Assembly (NCBI GenBank): GCA_027483645.1
Contig: JAIXUD010000013.1
Span: 1 to 64,000, forward strand
Reading direction: 5' to 3'
Length of the DNA: 64,000 nucleotides
Origin: Sphingobacteriales bacterium
GTDB taxonomy: Bacteria > Bacteroidota > Bacteroidia > Chitinophagales > CAIOSU01
Part shown: positions 26,129 to 35,450 of the stretch, piece by piece
Numbering within the stretch: the stretch's first letter is position 1
How the letters are laid out: each line of letters begins with the position of its first letter
The notes under the pieces: model-generated
Told to the model about the DNA's origin: nothing
What the model saw: only the letters and a program-made list of their open reading frames with translations
The model's database searches: none
Position numbers and translations under genes: made by a program

Positions 26129-26698
26129 TCAACTAATACCTTTTCTTATTCTACTCAAAGATTGTTGAGTAATTCCGAGATAGGAAGCTAAGTAAGAAAG
26201 TGGAATTCTTAATGCCAGCTTGGGAAACTGCTCCAAAAAGTTTGTGTAGCGAGTAGTTGCATCCTCTGCAAGCATCGGACTTATGCGGCTTACTTTATCT
26301 AAAAAAGCTTTGGTCGTGATTTGGTTTGTTATTCTATCCCAACCAATTATTGTATTAGCTATATCATTCAGATCTTTACGTTTGAAAACAACTAATTCAA
26401 CGTCTGTAACTGCTTGAATGTATTCGCTTGAAGGGATTTGATAAGTGTAGCTATTCAGGTCAACAAGAAAATTATTTTCATCAATAAAGTAACGTGTTAT
26501 TTCGTTTCCATCCTTGCTGTAATAACAAACTCTAAAAATTCCTTGTATTACAAATCCAACTTCATTGGCTGTTTTTCCAGCTTCTGAAAAGTAGTCTCCA
26601 ACTTTTAGTTTTCTCGTTTCGGTCTTTGAGCCAATGAGTTCAATTTGTTGTTCGGTTAGATGACTGTATTGCAATAGTAATTCTATCAGCTGCTGCAT
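26129..26698 (-). CDS. Crp/Fnr-family transcriptional regulator
   Basis: A 189-residue regulator. The N-terminal two thirds form the cyclic-nucleotide-type beta-roll (LKVGDYFSEAGKTANEVGFVIQG, FRVCYYSKDGNEITRYFIDE) with a dimer helix near 100-130. The C-terminal HTH is LPLSYLASYLGITQQSLSRIRK-like. The Arg-Ser of CRP's cAMP site is not obvious, so the ligand is unknown, as usual for the many short Bacteroidota members. It is the first gene of the AT-rich minus-strand cluster, with 79 bases to the SRPBCC-like gene, and probably controls it. Confidence 0.88.
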   Translation of the reverse strand: MQQLIELLLQYSHLTEQQIELIGSKTETRKLKVGDYFSEAGKTANEVGFVIQGIFRVCYYSKDGNEITRYFIDENNFLVDLNSYTYQIPSSEYIQAVTDVELVVFKRKDLNDIANTIIGWDRITNQITTKAFLDKVSRISPMLAEDATTRYTNFLEQFPKLALRIPLSYLASYLGITQQSLSRIRKGIS

Positions 26699-27135
26699 TT
26701 TACTTTGTCTTTATATTCAGTAAACTTACGTTTAATGCCCATATAGCGCAAGTATATCCTATTTATCTGACGTCCCGCTTCAAACGGGATGTGTATAATG
26801 AGGCAAGTGCTTAATTGCGAAACGGAACATGTTCAAAGCCCACGAGTAGCAATAAACCCACCACCCCACTCTGCGTAGGCTATGCCTGCGCTGAACTGAT
26901 GTTGAGAGGCTTTACCTCAGCATTTGACGTATTCAAAGCCCACTATGGGTGAGCCGTACAACCACGCATAAACTTCATCAAATAACCGCACCTTCCTCAC
27001 CCGCACTCCTGCCCTCCTTCGTGAAAGACTCCGGAGAGCATTGCAATCACTGGCACCTCCTTCGACAAAAGCTCAGGATGACATGCTTCGACGAAAAGCT
27101 CAGGATGACAGCTTAACTTCTTTATAAACAAAAAG
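26699..27135. repeat. Gene-free stretch with palindromic repeats
   Basis: Between aroC and the Crp-family gene. It holds GACGTCCCGCTTCAAACGGG (26769-26790), a TAGGCTATGCCTGCGCTGAAC motif near 26876-26897 (the same TAGGCTATGCCTA family is at 40129-40181), and two copies in tandem of the CTTCGACnAAAAGCTCAGGATGACA-type repeat at 27060-27110. Otherwise I see nothing; the promoter for the Crp-family gene must lie near 26700-26760. Confidence 0.55.
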
Positions 27136-28215
27136 CTACACCCTCGCTACCCTACCCCGCAACGCATGATCCGCCAATACCAGTGCGGCCATGGCTTCTA
27201 CGATGGGTACGGCGCGGGGTACTACGCAGGGGTCGTGGCGGCCGCGGCCTTGTATGGTGGTGGCGTCGCCGTGCTCGTCTACCGTTTCTTGGGCTTGCAT
27301 GAGGGTGGCCACGGGCTTAAACGCCACGCGGAAGTAGATGTCCATACCGTTGCTGATGCCGCCTTGTATGCCGCCGGAGTGGTTGGTGGCGGTGCGTATG
27401 TGCCCAGCTTGGTTTTCAAATTTATCGTTGTGCTCGCTGCCCTTTAGCCTTACGCCCGCAAAGCCGGAGCCGTACTCAAAGCCTTTGGTGGCATTGATGC
27501 TCATCATGGCTTTGGCGAGGTCGGCATGCAGTTTATCAAAAACCGGTTCACCGAGTCCGACAGGTGTGCCCGTTATCACACAGCTTACCACGCCGCCTAG
27601 GGTATCGCCCGCTTTGCGGATGTCCTCTATGGCGGCTATCATGCGCTCGGCGGTTTCGGGGTCGGGGCAGCGCACTATGTTGGTTTCGGCTAGGGCGAGG
27701 TCTAGTTCGGTGTACGGTTTGGCAAGGTCAATTTCGCCCACGGTGGACACATAGCCCTGTATGCTTACACCCAGCGTGGCCAAATACTGCTTGGCAATGG
27801 CACCCGCTGCTACGCGCGCCACGGTTTCGCGGGCCGATGAGCGGCCCCCGCCGCGGTAGTCGCGCAGGCCGTACTTTTCTTGGTAGGTAAAGTCGGCATG
27901 CGAGGGGCGGAATTTGTCTTTTATATGGCTGTAATCTTTGCTGCGGGCATCTTCATTGCGCACCAGGAGGGTTATCGGCGTGCCCACGGTACGCCCTTCA
28001 AAAATACCCGAAAGCACCTCCACTTGGTCGGCCTCTTGGCGCTGGGTAGTGATGTGGCTTTGGCCCGGTCGGCGACGGTCCAACTCGCGCTGCACCTGCT
28101 CCAGGTCAATGGACAATCCAGCGGGGCAACCGTCAATCACTACGCCCACGGCCTCACCATGCGATTCGCCAAAGGTAGTAATGCGGAAGAGTTCGCCGAA
28201 GGAGTTGCCAGCCAT
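27136..28215 (-). CDS. aroC: Chorismate synthase
   Basis: A 359-residue enzyme that converts 5-enolpyruvylshikimate-3-phosphate to chorismate with reduced FMN, the last step of the shikimate pathway. Signatures: [18 protein letters not shown] at the N-terminus, [38 protein letters not shown], and [15 protein letters not shown] with [18 protein letters not shown] near the end. Full length with a well-fitting start. It stands alone among other biosynthetic single genes (proC, hisC) and lies downstream of two terminator-bearing repeat units on the same strand. Confidence 0.97.
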   Translation of the reverse strand: MAGNSFGELFRITTFGESHGEAVGVVIDGCPAGLSIDLEQVQRELDRRRPGQSHITTQRQEADQVEVLSGIFEGRTVGTPITLLVRNEDARSKDYSHIKDKFRPSHADFTYQEKYGLRDYRGGGRSSARETVARVAAGAIAKQYLATLGVSIQGYVSTVGEIDLAKPYTELDLALAETNIVRCPDPETAERMIAAIEDIRKAGDTLGGVVSCVITGTPVGLGEPVFDKLHADLAKAMMSINATKGFEYGSGFAGVRLKGSEHNDKFENQAGHIRTATNHSGGIQGGISNGMDIYFRVAFKPVATLMQAQETVDEHGDATTIQGRGRHDPCVVPRAVPIVEAMAALVLADHALRGRVARV

Positions 28216-28372
28216 GGGGTGAAGTTACGGGTTACGAGTTACGGGTTGCGAGTTAGTTGCTAATGTACCAATGATAATTTGAAAATTGGAGGGTTGACTT
28301 GCTAATATGCTAATGTGCTGATGGGATAATGCTTTTTTGGATAATGCTATCCGCGTTACCAGGGTAGGTTGT

Positions 28373-28438
28373 AAAAAAAATGCCGGCAAGGGAACCACTC
28401 CTTGCCGGCGTAAACACACAACTAACTAACCAACTATA
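28373..28438 (-). terminator. Terminator-type hairpin, copy 1 of a duplicated 66-bp unit
   Basis: Read on the minus strand, TATAGTTGGTTAGTTAGTTG leads into CGCCGGCAAGG...CCTTGCCGGCA followed by eight T residues. The stem and T tract form a rho-independent terminator. An almost identical unit lies at 28604-28668, and the identity extends into the 5' side outside the hairpin, which a plain terminator would not need. Confidence 0.7.
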
Positions 28439-28603
28439 TCTAACAAACGCCCGAAAGCGTTGTGTTATTATCTGCTGCTTTCAATCATAATACATCCAAA
28501 ACACCCAATTTGTTCGCTAAATCGTTAAAATGTTGTTTTCAGTCGACGAAAGGAAGCAAACTATCGTTAGACAGTTTTAAAGAAAAATTGGCCAATTCCT
28601 TCC

Positions 28604-28668
28604 AAAAAAAATGCCGGCGAAGGAACCACTCTCCGCCGGCTTAACACACAACTAACTAACCAACTATA
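28604..28668 (-). terminator. Terminator-type hairpin, copy 2 of a duplicated 66-bp unit
   Basis: On the minus strand TATAGTTGGTTAGTTAGTTG, then GCCGGCGGAGAGTGGTTCC-type stem-loop and eight T residues. Stem bases differ from copy 1 but remain paired (GCCGGCGgag/ttCGCCGGC against GCCGGCAAGG/CCTTGCCGGC), which is what selection for the hairpin would give. It may end a short transcript of its own. Confidence 0.7.
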
Positions 28669-28847
28669 ATAACTTTAACACGCTTTGCCGCGTTTTTGTT
28701 CAATGTAAAAAGGATTCCGCTCCCCCTTTCGCAACTTATCTTTATAAAAACTTCTCTTCCTTTATTCGTACAGCACTTTTAATTATCACCAGGAGCGGAG
28801 TCCTTATTTGCTGTTATTCTATCAGTTATAGATGCAAGATACGGTGC

Positions 28848-28886
28848 AAAAAAAGAGAGGTTCAACTCTTTTCGTTGAACCTCTCT
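28848..28886 (-). terminator. Terminator of the SprB-repeat gene
   Basis: On the minus strand AGAGAGGTTCAACG and CGTTGAACCTCTCT-type arms (28854-28886, loop AAAAGAG) are followed by a run of T residues. It lies 44 bases after the stop of the adhesin gene. Confidence 0.85.
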
Positions 28887-28929
28887 ACTATGCCGATGAA
28901 TGGATTATTCTACTTGATAAAGGGGAAAG

Positions 28930-30975
28930 TTAATATTTAACGATGCGCTTTACGGCTTGGCCTTGGGCAGTAATCAACCTAATGTTGTAAACACCGCCTG
29001 CCAATTGGCTCATATCAATCTCACCCTCAAGCAACTGCACATTACTAGCAAGCACTAGCCTTCCATCGCTGCTCCAAATCTCAAAGCGAGCTTGATCAGC
29101 CGTGTTTATGGAGTAGCGCAGCATGTTCTCTGTTGGGTTTGGCCAAAGCTGCCATTGTGCGCTAGGTATTTCGCCCATACCCACGCCCGTAAGCGACACT
29201 ACATTCGATGTATATTCGCAGCCGTTGGCATCGGTTACCACCACGCTATAGTCGCCATTGGCAATAACATGGTAGCTGGTATCGTCGGCATTGGCAATAA
29301 TATTGCCGCCGAACAACCATTGGTAGCTTACACCAATATCGTTAACCTTAATCGTATCGCCGTGTATCGATACTTGTGGATTGAGGCCTTGCGGGGTGGC
29401 TATAACCACTGGATTGTTGGAGTACACCACCTCACAGTTGTTGTTATCGCGCACTATTATGTTGTATGTTCCACCTGTTACTGTAAACAAGCTCACCCCA
29501 TTTTGAAACACCAATCCACTATCAACAGAGTACAACACGGGGTTTTGCCCACCGCTTACGCTTATGGTTATGGTGCCATTGTCGCCAGGGCAAGTAGGCT
29601 GGGAGGTAACCACATTACTAATGGTAAATCCGTTGCAAGGATTTACCGGTTGGGTAACGGTGGCGCAGGTATTGGCGGTGCAATTGTTGCCATCGGTAAC
29701 GGTTACGCAGTAAGTACCTGCAGCAAGGTTGCTAAGGTCTTTGCTAGTAGGGCCGTTATCCCAGCTATAAGAGAATGGAGCGGTACCGCCATTTACGGTT
29801 AAGGTAACCGAGCCATTACTACCACCCGAGGTGCTTACATTAACTACTGTGGTACTTGCCGATAAGTTACAACCGGGCTGGGTTACGTTTTCGCAAGCCG
29901 TGGCCGTGCAGCCATTGCCGCCTGTTACGGTAACGCAATATTGGCCTGCAGCTAAACCTGTCAGATCTTCTGTTGAGGTGCTATTGCTCCAGATAAAGGT
30001 AACCGGTGCGGTAGCATTAGTGGCGGTGAGATTGATGGCGCCGTTGCTACCACCTGTGGTTGATACGTTGGTAGTGCTAAAGCTTAGGCCAATGGCTGTT
30101 GGCTGGGCCAAAACATAAGGATTGGCAGGGGCATTGGCCGTGCAACCGGCTGCATCGCGCACCTGTACCGTGTAGCTACCAGCGGCTAGGCCATTAACGG
30201 TGTTGCTATTCTGCCAATTGGTGCCGCCATCAACCGAAACTTCTACCGCGCCGCTGCTACCGCTGGTAGATACCACAATGCGGCCATTGCTGCCACAGCC
30301 AGGTGTAGTGGTTACCGAGGTTACGGCCAAACTGCAAGTAGGCGCGCTTACAACAGCACAGCCAGAATTAATACAGCCGTTTGCATCGGTTACCGTTACA
30401 CAATAGGTATTGGCTGCTACGTTGGTAATGTCTTCGGTACTAGCACCAGTACTCCACTGGAAGGTGCGAGGGGTGGTGCCGCCGGTTACGTTCAAGTCAA
30501 CTGCGCCATTGCTACCACCAACCGTAGTTACTGCGGTAGTGGTAAAGCCCAGGCTAAGTACCTGTGCAGCCGTTATGGTTTGCGGGTTTCCAGTGGCCGC
30601 CACGTTGCAGCCTGCGGCATCGCGCACTTGTACAGTATAATTGCCTGGGGCAAGGTTGCTAAAGCTGTTGCCAAGCTGCCAAGTTGCGCCGCCCGTAATG
30701 GAGTACTCCACTGCACCATTGGCCCCACTGGTGGTGATGGTAAAACTGCCATTATTCCGCCCAGCGCAGGTAGCATTTACCTTGCCAACGGAGGTAATAG
30801 CCAAGGTGCAAGTTGGGTTGGTAACGGTTACGTTGGCTACATCAGTGCAGCCGTTGGCATCTCTAACGGTAAGTTGATAAGTACCAGCGGTGAGGTTGAA
30901 AAACGTATCGGCAGCACTGTAGCTACCAGCACCTATGCGATAGGTGTATGGCGATACGCCACCGCCGCCGGTTGC
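28930..30975 (-). CDS. SprB-repeat adhesin, C-terminal part after an in-frame TAG (with T9SS sorting domain)
   Basis: This frame continues directly from the gene part at 30976-31914; only the TAG at 30976-30978 separates them. The first ATG inside it is at 30804, giving 624 residues, but homologous repeat sequence starts right after the TAG (ATGGGVSPYTYRIG). It consists of about seven SprB-type repeats of roughly 80-100 residues, with the periodic pattern GGSNGxINLT, PVTFIWSN, STEDLTGLAAGQYCVTVTD, NGC, alternating with NGxxEVSVDGGTNWQ units. The last 75 residues are a T9SS type A sorting domain (WPNPTENMLRYSI ... QAVKRIVKY). Without the N-terminal part it has no signal peptide. Either a pseudogene, a base-call error, or readthrough. 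Confidence 0.8.
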   Translation of the reverse strand, partial: ATGGGGVSPYTYRIGAGSYSAADTFFNLTAGTYQLTVRDANGCTDVANVTVTNPTCTLAITSVGKVNATCAGRNNGSFTITTSGANGAVEYSITGGATWQLGNSFSNLAPGNYTVQVRDAAGCNVAATGNPQTITAAQVLSLGFTTTAVTTVGGSNGAVDLNVTGGTTPRTFQWSTGASTEDITNVAANTYCVTVTDANGCINSGCAVVSAPTCSLAVTSVTTTPGCGSNGRIVVSTSGSSGAVEVSVDGGTNWQNSNTVNGLAAGSYTVQVRDAAGCTANAPANPYVLAQPTAIGLSFSTTNVSTTGGSNGAINLTATNATAPVTFIWSNSTSTEDLTGLAAGQYCVTVTGGNGCTATACENVTQPGCNLSASTTVVNVSTSGGSNGSVTLTVNGGTAPFSYSWDNGPTSKDLSNLAAGTYCVTVTDGNNCTANTCATVTQPVNPCNGFTISNVVTSQPTCPGDNGTITISVSGGQNPVLYSVDSGLVFQNGVSLFTVTGGTYNIIVRDNNNCEVVYSNNPVVIATPQGLNPQVSIHGDTIKVNDIGVSYQWLFGGNIIANADDTSYHVIANGDYSVVVTDANGCEYTSNVVSLTGVGMGEIPSAQWQLWPNPTENMLRYSINTADQARFEIWSSDGRLVLASNVQLLEGEIDMSQLAGGVYNIRLITAQGQAVKRIVKY

Positions 30976-31914
30976 CTAAGCTTTGCCGTTGCTACCGCCT
31001 ACAGTAGTGGGGCTGGTAAAGCCGCCAGCAGCAGTAACCACTGCGGGTTGGGTAACCACTACGGGGTTGCTAGCATAAGTAAGGGTGCAACCGTTGGCAT
31101 CGGTTACGGCAATGTTGTAGTTGCCAGCAGGCAGGTTGGTGAAAGTGCTTGATGATTGAGCAGTAGCGCCTTCAGAAAAGGATACATTATCAACCACCAT
31201 TTGAAAAGCATTACACAAGTTGTAACCGCAACTAGGCTCAATATAGAAAAGAAAATCGCTGCGAGAAGTGGAGGGTATGCTGCTAAGGTTTAAGGTAACG
31301 GTAACCTGCTGGCAAGTGCGGGCTTGGGTAAAGTTTAAGTAGCTTGAACCCGATGTGCCCGCCACGCCATTGATAGTAATAGGTACTGCTTGATAACCAT
31401 TGTTTACCCAAACATAAAACCTCACCCTATCATTAGGCCTACTTACTGAGTAACTATGGGAAACATCCATAGTGATGGTAACCAAATTGATATTGTTCAT
31501 GTTGAGTTGTGGCGAACGCAGGAAACAGCTAGCGAAACTTGCATTACCGCCATTAAATACCGCACTGCCAGCAGGGCAACCTACGGTGCTTGAATATTGG
31601 TAAAACACGCCGCTGCCGCAGGTACCCGGCGACCACCATACATTGGTAGGGGCACCACTTGAATTGCTAACGGTATTGCTTGCCCCAAAAGTTGAGTTGC
31701 TTACCGAAGCACCACCTACGCCATTGCTATAGGTAAACGGCCCCGTGCCGCCTGTGGTGGTAACGGTTATACTGCCGGTGCTGCCACCATTACAGGTAAC
31801 TGGGGTGGCAGTAACACCGGTAATAGCAAGCGTACCGCATTGGCTGTAACCATCAATTGCAATAAAAGTAGATACAAATACGAACAAGGTAATAAAGCGT
31901 AACGCTAGTGGCAT
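30976..31914 (-). CDS. SprB-repeat adhesin, N-terminal part ending at an in-frame TAG
   Basis: 312 residues with a signal peptide (MPLALRFITLFVFVSTFIAIDGYSQ cut near SQC), a first SprB-type repeat (CNGGSTGSITVTTTGGTGPFTYS), then an inserted domain of about 170 residues (MNNINLVTITMDVSHSY ... YIEPSCGYNLCNAFQMVVDNVSF) resembling a jelly-roll carbohydrate-binding module, and a second repeat start TTVGGSNGKA directly before TAG. The frame continues beyond the stop with the expected remainder of the repeat, so the full gene is 31914-28930, about 994 residues. SprB-type proteins are cell-surface adhesins moved by the gliding machinery in Flavobacterium. Confidence 0.8.
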   Translation of the reverse strand: MPLALRFITLFVFVSTFIAIDGYSQCGTLAITGVTATPVTCNGGSTGSITVTTTGGTGPFTYSNGVGGASVSNSTFGASNTVSNSSGAPTNVWWSPGTCGSGVFYQYSSTVGCPAGSAVFNGGNASFASCFLRSPQLNMNNINLVTITMDVSHSYSVSRPNDRVRFYVWVNNGYQAVPITINGVAGTSGSSYLNFTQARTCQQVTVTLNLSSIPSTSRSDFLFYIEPSCGYNLCNAFQMVVDNVSFSEGATAQSSSTFTNLPAGNYNIAVTDANGCTLTYASNPVVVTQPAVVTAAGGFTSPTTVGGSNGKA

Positions 31915-31930
31915 GTTATTAATTTTGGTG

Positions 31931-31938
31931 CAAAGCTA
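31931..31938 (-). promoter_or_regulatory. Putative -7 promoter element of the SprB-repeat gene
   Basis: On the minus strand TAGCTTTG matches TAnnTTTG exactly and is followed by C, seventeen bases before the ATG at 31914. A -33 element is not clear. Confidence 0.45.
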
Positions 31939-32015
31939 CATCAAAAAAGAGCGTTTTTAGCACCCAAAAGTTGCACTGGGGTAATGCTGATATAACATTA
32001 AAAAGGGTGTACAGA

Positions 32016-34439
32016 TTACCTGCGTCCACCACCGCTATACCCGCCACCACTGGAGCGGCCACCACCGCTAAACCCTCCACCTGATGACCTACCGCCACCG
32101 GAAAAGCCGCCACCGCCTGAAGACCGACCACCACCGCCACCGAAGCTTCCGCCACCAAATGACCCGGTGCCCCATGTTGCACTGCGACTGCGGCTTTCGC
32201 GTTCACGGCGCCTGCGCTCCTCTTCTAGCGTTTGCTCATGCATGGCGCTAGTTTCTACCCTATCCATTAGCTTATCCAGTTTTTCTAGCAACTGCTTTGC
32301 GAGATAGATCTCCTTTTCTTTAAGTGCGTTGCTCGCAGCTGCATAGGTTTTCTTAACCTCATCGGCGTCGTCTTCCTCAATATACTCTGAGTACTCCTTA
32401 TGTATTACATCATACCTTGCGTGTAGCGTTGCCAAAGTGTTATGGCAATCTTGCTCGAGGTTTTTCAATTTATCAAACTCCCTTTGTGCCGCTGCTACCA
32501 GTCCCTCAATATTATATGCTTGGGCCACATCTTCCAGTATTTGCCAGGCAGTTTCAAAGGGCTGGTCGGGTGCTTCAAATAGTTCGCGTGCTTTTTCCAA
32601 GTCGCGCAGGCTTTGCTCTGTTGGGGGTATCTGCTGCAAAGGTGCCAGCACATCCACCTGCTCTTCTACCCCATACTCATTTACACTGGCTTTTAGTTGG
32701 TGTACCTCGGGCATGCTATCTAAATCGAATGTTTCTACCAACTTTTTGATACGCATCCATTCGTGTAGAAAGTTGTCTTTTATCCGTTGGCGCTCTTTCA
32801 TCAAGGCACTCGCATTATTGGCTGCCGCTTGCATTACCAGCAATTGCTCTAGTGCCAAAGCAGGGTGCTGGTTACGGAGGATGTAACCCACCAAACGCTC
32901 CTTGCTGCTCGCCACTAGCTTCAACTGCTCAGTTGCTGGGCCATAAAGTATCCCTGCCTCGTGTATCGCCTCGGCTTGCTGTACCTTTTTCTGGCTATCC
33001 GATACTGATTCGTTCCAGCTATTGGGCTCCACCATTGTGCTAATGGAAATCAGCCAATCCTCGCACTCAAAGTATTGGTGCCCCGCTAGCAGTTCATCGG
33101 TTTTCTTGAGGGATTGGCGCAGGTAATTTTTTAAGATGGTCGCATCCACGCTTGGGAGCTCTTCGATATGTATAGAGAAAGGTACCAAGTCCTGTTCAGC
33201 CTTTTGACGCAGTGGCAACAGCTTATTAATGGCAATGGCCAGTGCCGATATCTGTTGTTTTACATTACTTATATACCCCAGCACCCCCTCAGGGTTAGCG
33301 GCATTCACTCCGATACCCTCTATCGGGGCATTGTAAATACTATCGCTGCTAAGCTTTTGCAATACCTCGTTAACTTGTGAAAGCAACTGCGACTGCTGGG
33401 GTTCTGCCTCGTTGGGCAGTTGCACTGGGTCTAGCAGGGCGTTTATTTCTTCGGTACTTAGCGGGTTTGTGCCGCGCAGGGTAATGTAAAGTACCTCCAG
33501 CAATTTCAGGTCGGCATCACTTATCTTCTCAATACCTGAACTATAAAACTGCGACAAGCGCTCATACGCATCAAAAGCTTTCTTGTATACCTGCTGGGCA
33601 ATGGTAATTTGGCTGCTTACCTTTTCGTGCAATTTGCCTTGGCGGTCGCCATAGTATAGCACCCATAGTTTGTACAGCTCACTGTCTTGGGTGGTGTTAC
33701 CGCCTAAAAGCGCATCGGCAGTAGTAACCAAGTTGCTGGTGCCTAGCCAGATGGCCTCCACACGCTTGCGGCGGGCTTCCGCAATTTCTTTGGAAATTTT
33801 GGCTTTTTTGAGGGCGCTTCTTACAAGCAACACAATCACTACTATTATTGCAGCTATAAATAGAAGACCCAGTATTGCAGCGAAACCAGAGCCGCCCAAT
33901 TTGGAGCTAACACCATTATTTCCACTACTAATACCAGTATTGCTGCTTGTAGCAACAGGCATTTTCGCATCCAACTCCAACAATATGGTTCGAAACTCTT
34001 CCGTAAGGCTATCTTGGCTGCCGATGGAGTTTTCCAACTTCCCGGAAATGGCTGTCCATTGGCCGCCACTCATCAGCGCTTCTACATTGGCACCGTAGGC
34101 AACAGCTCCAAAATCATTTGCGGCATTCACTTCCAGCACCAGTACCCAATCATAGTAGTTTCCACTACTATTGCGCACTTGGCGGCCATCGGCGGTTTCT
34201 AGCGTAGTTTCTACTTGATCCAGGTAGGCAAACCAGGCATCCTTATCGCGGTATTTGGCATCGTGCAAGTATACAACGGTTTGTATTCCGTGCTTGTCGT
34301 ACAGCCCAGCTGAGGCTTCACAGAGTTTTCCTTCATCCAAGCTGATGCCCGATTCATTATACATGGCTAAGTGCGTGCACGAAGCATGTGCATACGTAAC
34401 GGCAACCAGCATTATCAGTATCGTCCAAAGTCTTTTCAT
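32016..34439 (-). CDS. TPM-domain membrane protein with coiled-coil region and Gly/Ser/Arg-rich tail
   Basis: An 807-residue protein. After a signal peptide (MKRLWTILIMLVAVTYAHA) comes a TPM-type domain (about 25-165): LDEGKLCEASAGLYDKHGIQTVVYLHD, YYDWVLVLEVN, WTAISGKLEN. A transmembrane helix near 187-210 (AAILGLLFIAAIIVVIVLLV) is followed by a cytoplasmic stretch of about 540 residues rich in Glu, Leu and Lys with no enzymatic motif, probably helical and coiled. The end is a repeated GGGRSSGGGFSGGG tail, common in TPM proteins. TPM proteins of plants and bacteria have been linked to photosystem repair and acid phosphatase activity; here the function is open. Confidence 0.78.
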   Translation of the reverse strand: MKRLWTILIMLVAVTYAHASCTHLAMYNESGISLDEGKLCEASAGLYDKHGIQTVVYLHDAKYRDKDAWFAYLDQVETTLETADGRQVRNSSGNYYDWVLVLEVNAANDFGAVAYGANVEALMSGGQWTAISGKLENSIGSQDSLTEEFRTILLELDAKMPVATSSNTGISSGNNGVSSKLGGSGFAAILGLLFIAAIIVVIVLLVRSALKKAKISKEIAEARRKRVEAIWLGTSNLVTTADALLGGNTTQDSELYKLWVLYYGDRQGKLHEKVSSQITIAQQVYKKAFDAYERLSQFYSSGIEKISDADLKLLEVLYITLRGTNPLSTEEINALLDPVQLPNEAEPQQSQLLSQVNEVLQKLSSDSIYNAPIEGIGVNAANPEGVLGYISNVKQQISALAIAINKLLPLRQKAEQDLVPFSIHIEELPSVDATILKNYLRQSLKKTDELLAGHQYFECEDWLISISTMVEPNSWNESVSDSQKKVQQAEAIHEAGILYGPATEQLKLVASSKERLVGYILRNQHPALALEQLLVMQAAANNASALMKERQRIKDNFLHEWMRIKKLVETFDLDSMPEVHQLKASVNEYGVEEQVDVLAPLQQIPPTEQSLRDLEKARELFEAPDQPFETAWQILEDVAQAYNIEGLVAAAQREFDKLKNLEQDCHNTLATLHARYDVIHKEYSEYIEEDDADEVKKTYAAASNALKEKEIYLAKQLLEKLDKLMDRVETSAMHEQTLEEERRRRERESRSRSATWGTGSFGGGSFGGGGGRSSGGGGFSGGGRSSGGGFSGGGRSSGGGYSGGGRR

Positions 34440-34456
34440 AAGCCAATCCCTTTATG

Positions 34457-35260
34457 CTAATGGATTTTCGCGATTTTTTTATGCGAAGCGAGGATGCCTT
34501 TTACCAAAGCCGAACTGAAACCATTGTGCTCCATTTCGTTGAGGCCTACGATGGTGCAGCCTTGTGGGGTGGTAACCTTATCAATTTCGCGCTCTGGATG
34601 CTGGCCGTTTTCCAACAGCAGTGCCGCTGCGCCTTTGGCGGTTTGGGAAGCAATAAGCAGTGCGGTGTTGCTGTCGAAACCAATCTCAATACCGCCTTGC
34701 GTAGCGGCACGGATAAAGCGCAACGCGTAGGCAATACCGCAAGCGCCTAGCACGGTGGAGGCTTCCATCAGCTCCTCGTCAATCACCACCGTTTTACCGA
34801 GTTGATCGAACAGCCTTACAATTTCATTCACCTGCTCTTTGGGAGCGTTCTTAGCAGCCACGCAAGTCATGGATTGGCGTATGGCGATGGCGGTGTTGGG
34901 CATGGCGCGCATAACCGACACATTGGGGCCCACCAGTTGCTGTAACTCGGTAATGGTAACGCCCGTAACTACCGAGACCATTACTTGGCCCGGTTGCCAA
35001 TTATCCTTCAGCGGAATTAATACCTCGGCCACCTGCTTGGGTTTTACGGCGAGGATAACGATGCGGGCATTGTTTACCGCATCGGCATTATCAGCTGAGG
35101 TGATGATTCCTTGCTGTTTAAAACTATCCAGCAGGCTTACTTTACGCCTAGTAATAATTAAGTTGGAAGGCTGTATGTAGTTGGCTATCAGCAGTCCTTC
35201 GGCTATGGAAATGCCTAAGTTTCCACCGCCGATAATGCCTAAGCGCTCGTTTTTGCTCAT
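34457..35260 (-). CDS. proC: Pyrroline-5-carboxylate reductase
   Basis: A 267-residue enzyme that reduces 1-pyrroline-5-carboxylate to proline with NAD(P)H. The Rossmann start LGIIGGGNLGISIAEGLL, the LAVKPKQ segment, VSVVTGVTITELQQLVG and VSVMRAMPNTAIAIRQSMT are typical of ProC, and the C-terminal helical domain contains LGACGIAYALRFIRAATQGGIEIG and VTTPQGCTIVGLNEMEHNGF. It is complete. It ends 17 bases before the start of the TPM-domain gene downstream on the same strand and may be cotranscribed with it. Confidence 0.94.
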   Translation of the reverse strand: MSKNERLGIIGGGNLGISIAEGLLIANYIQPSNLIITRRKVSLLDSFKQQGIITSADNADAVNNARIVILAVKPKQVAEVLIPLKDNWQPGQVMVSVVTGVTITELQQLVGPNVSVMRAMPNTAIAIRQSMTCVAAKNAPKEQVNEIVRLFDQLGKTVVIDEELMEASTVLGACGIAYALRFIRAATQGGIEIGFDSNTALLIASQTAKGAAALLLENGQHPEREIDKVTTPQGCTIVGLNEMEHNGFSSALVKGILASHKKIAKIH

Positions 35261-35337
35261 GTGCTTCGTGCTTTGAATAGTACAGTGTAAAAGTACCGAA
35301 AATTGGGGTGCGATTAATGTCTTTGGGCAGGATGCAT

Positions 35338-35440
35338 TTAACCACCAAGAACACAGAGGGTATCACAAAGAACACTAAGCACGTAGTATGTACTTAGTGT
35401 TCTTAGTGCTTAATTTCCTAGTGTTCTTAGTGTTTAATTT
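35338..35440. repeat. Palindromic intergenic repeat (AACCACCAAGAACAC family)
   Basis: TTAACCACCAAGAACACAGA and CACAAAGAACACTAAGCACG on the left, CTTAGTGTTCTTAGTGCTTA and a second GTGTTCTTAGTGTTTAATTT on the right, form a long imperfect palindrome. The same family occurs at 5440-5545. Confidence 0.65.
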
Positions 35441-35450
35441 TTTCTCGCAG

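Noticed and set aside
29092-31152. Long plus-strand frames of 190 and 236 codons
   Set aside because: Antisense to the SprB-repeat gene; repetitive codons of the adhesin produce open mirror frames.
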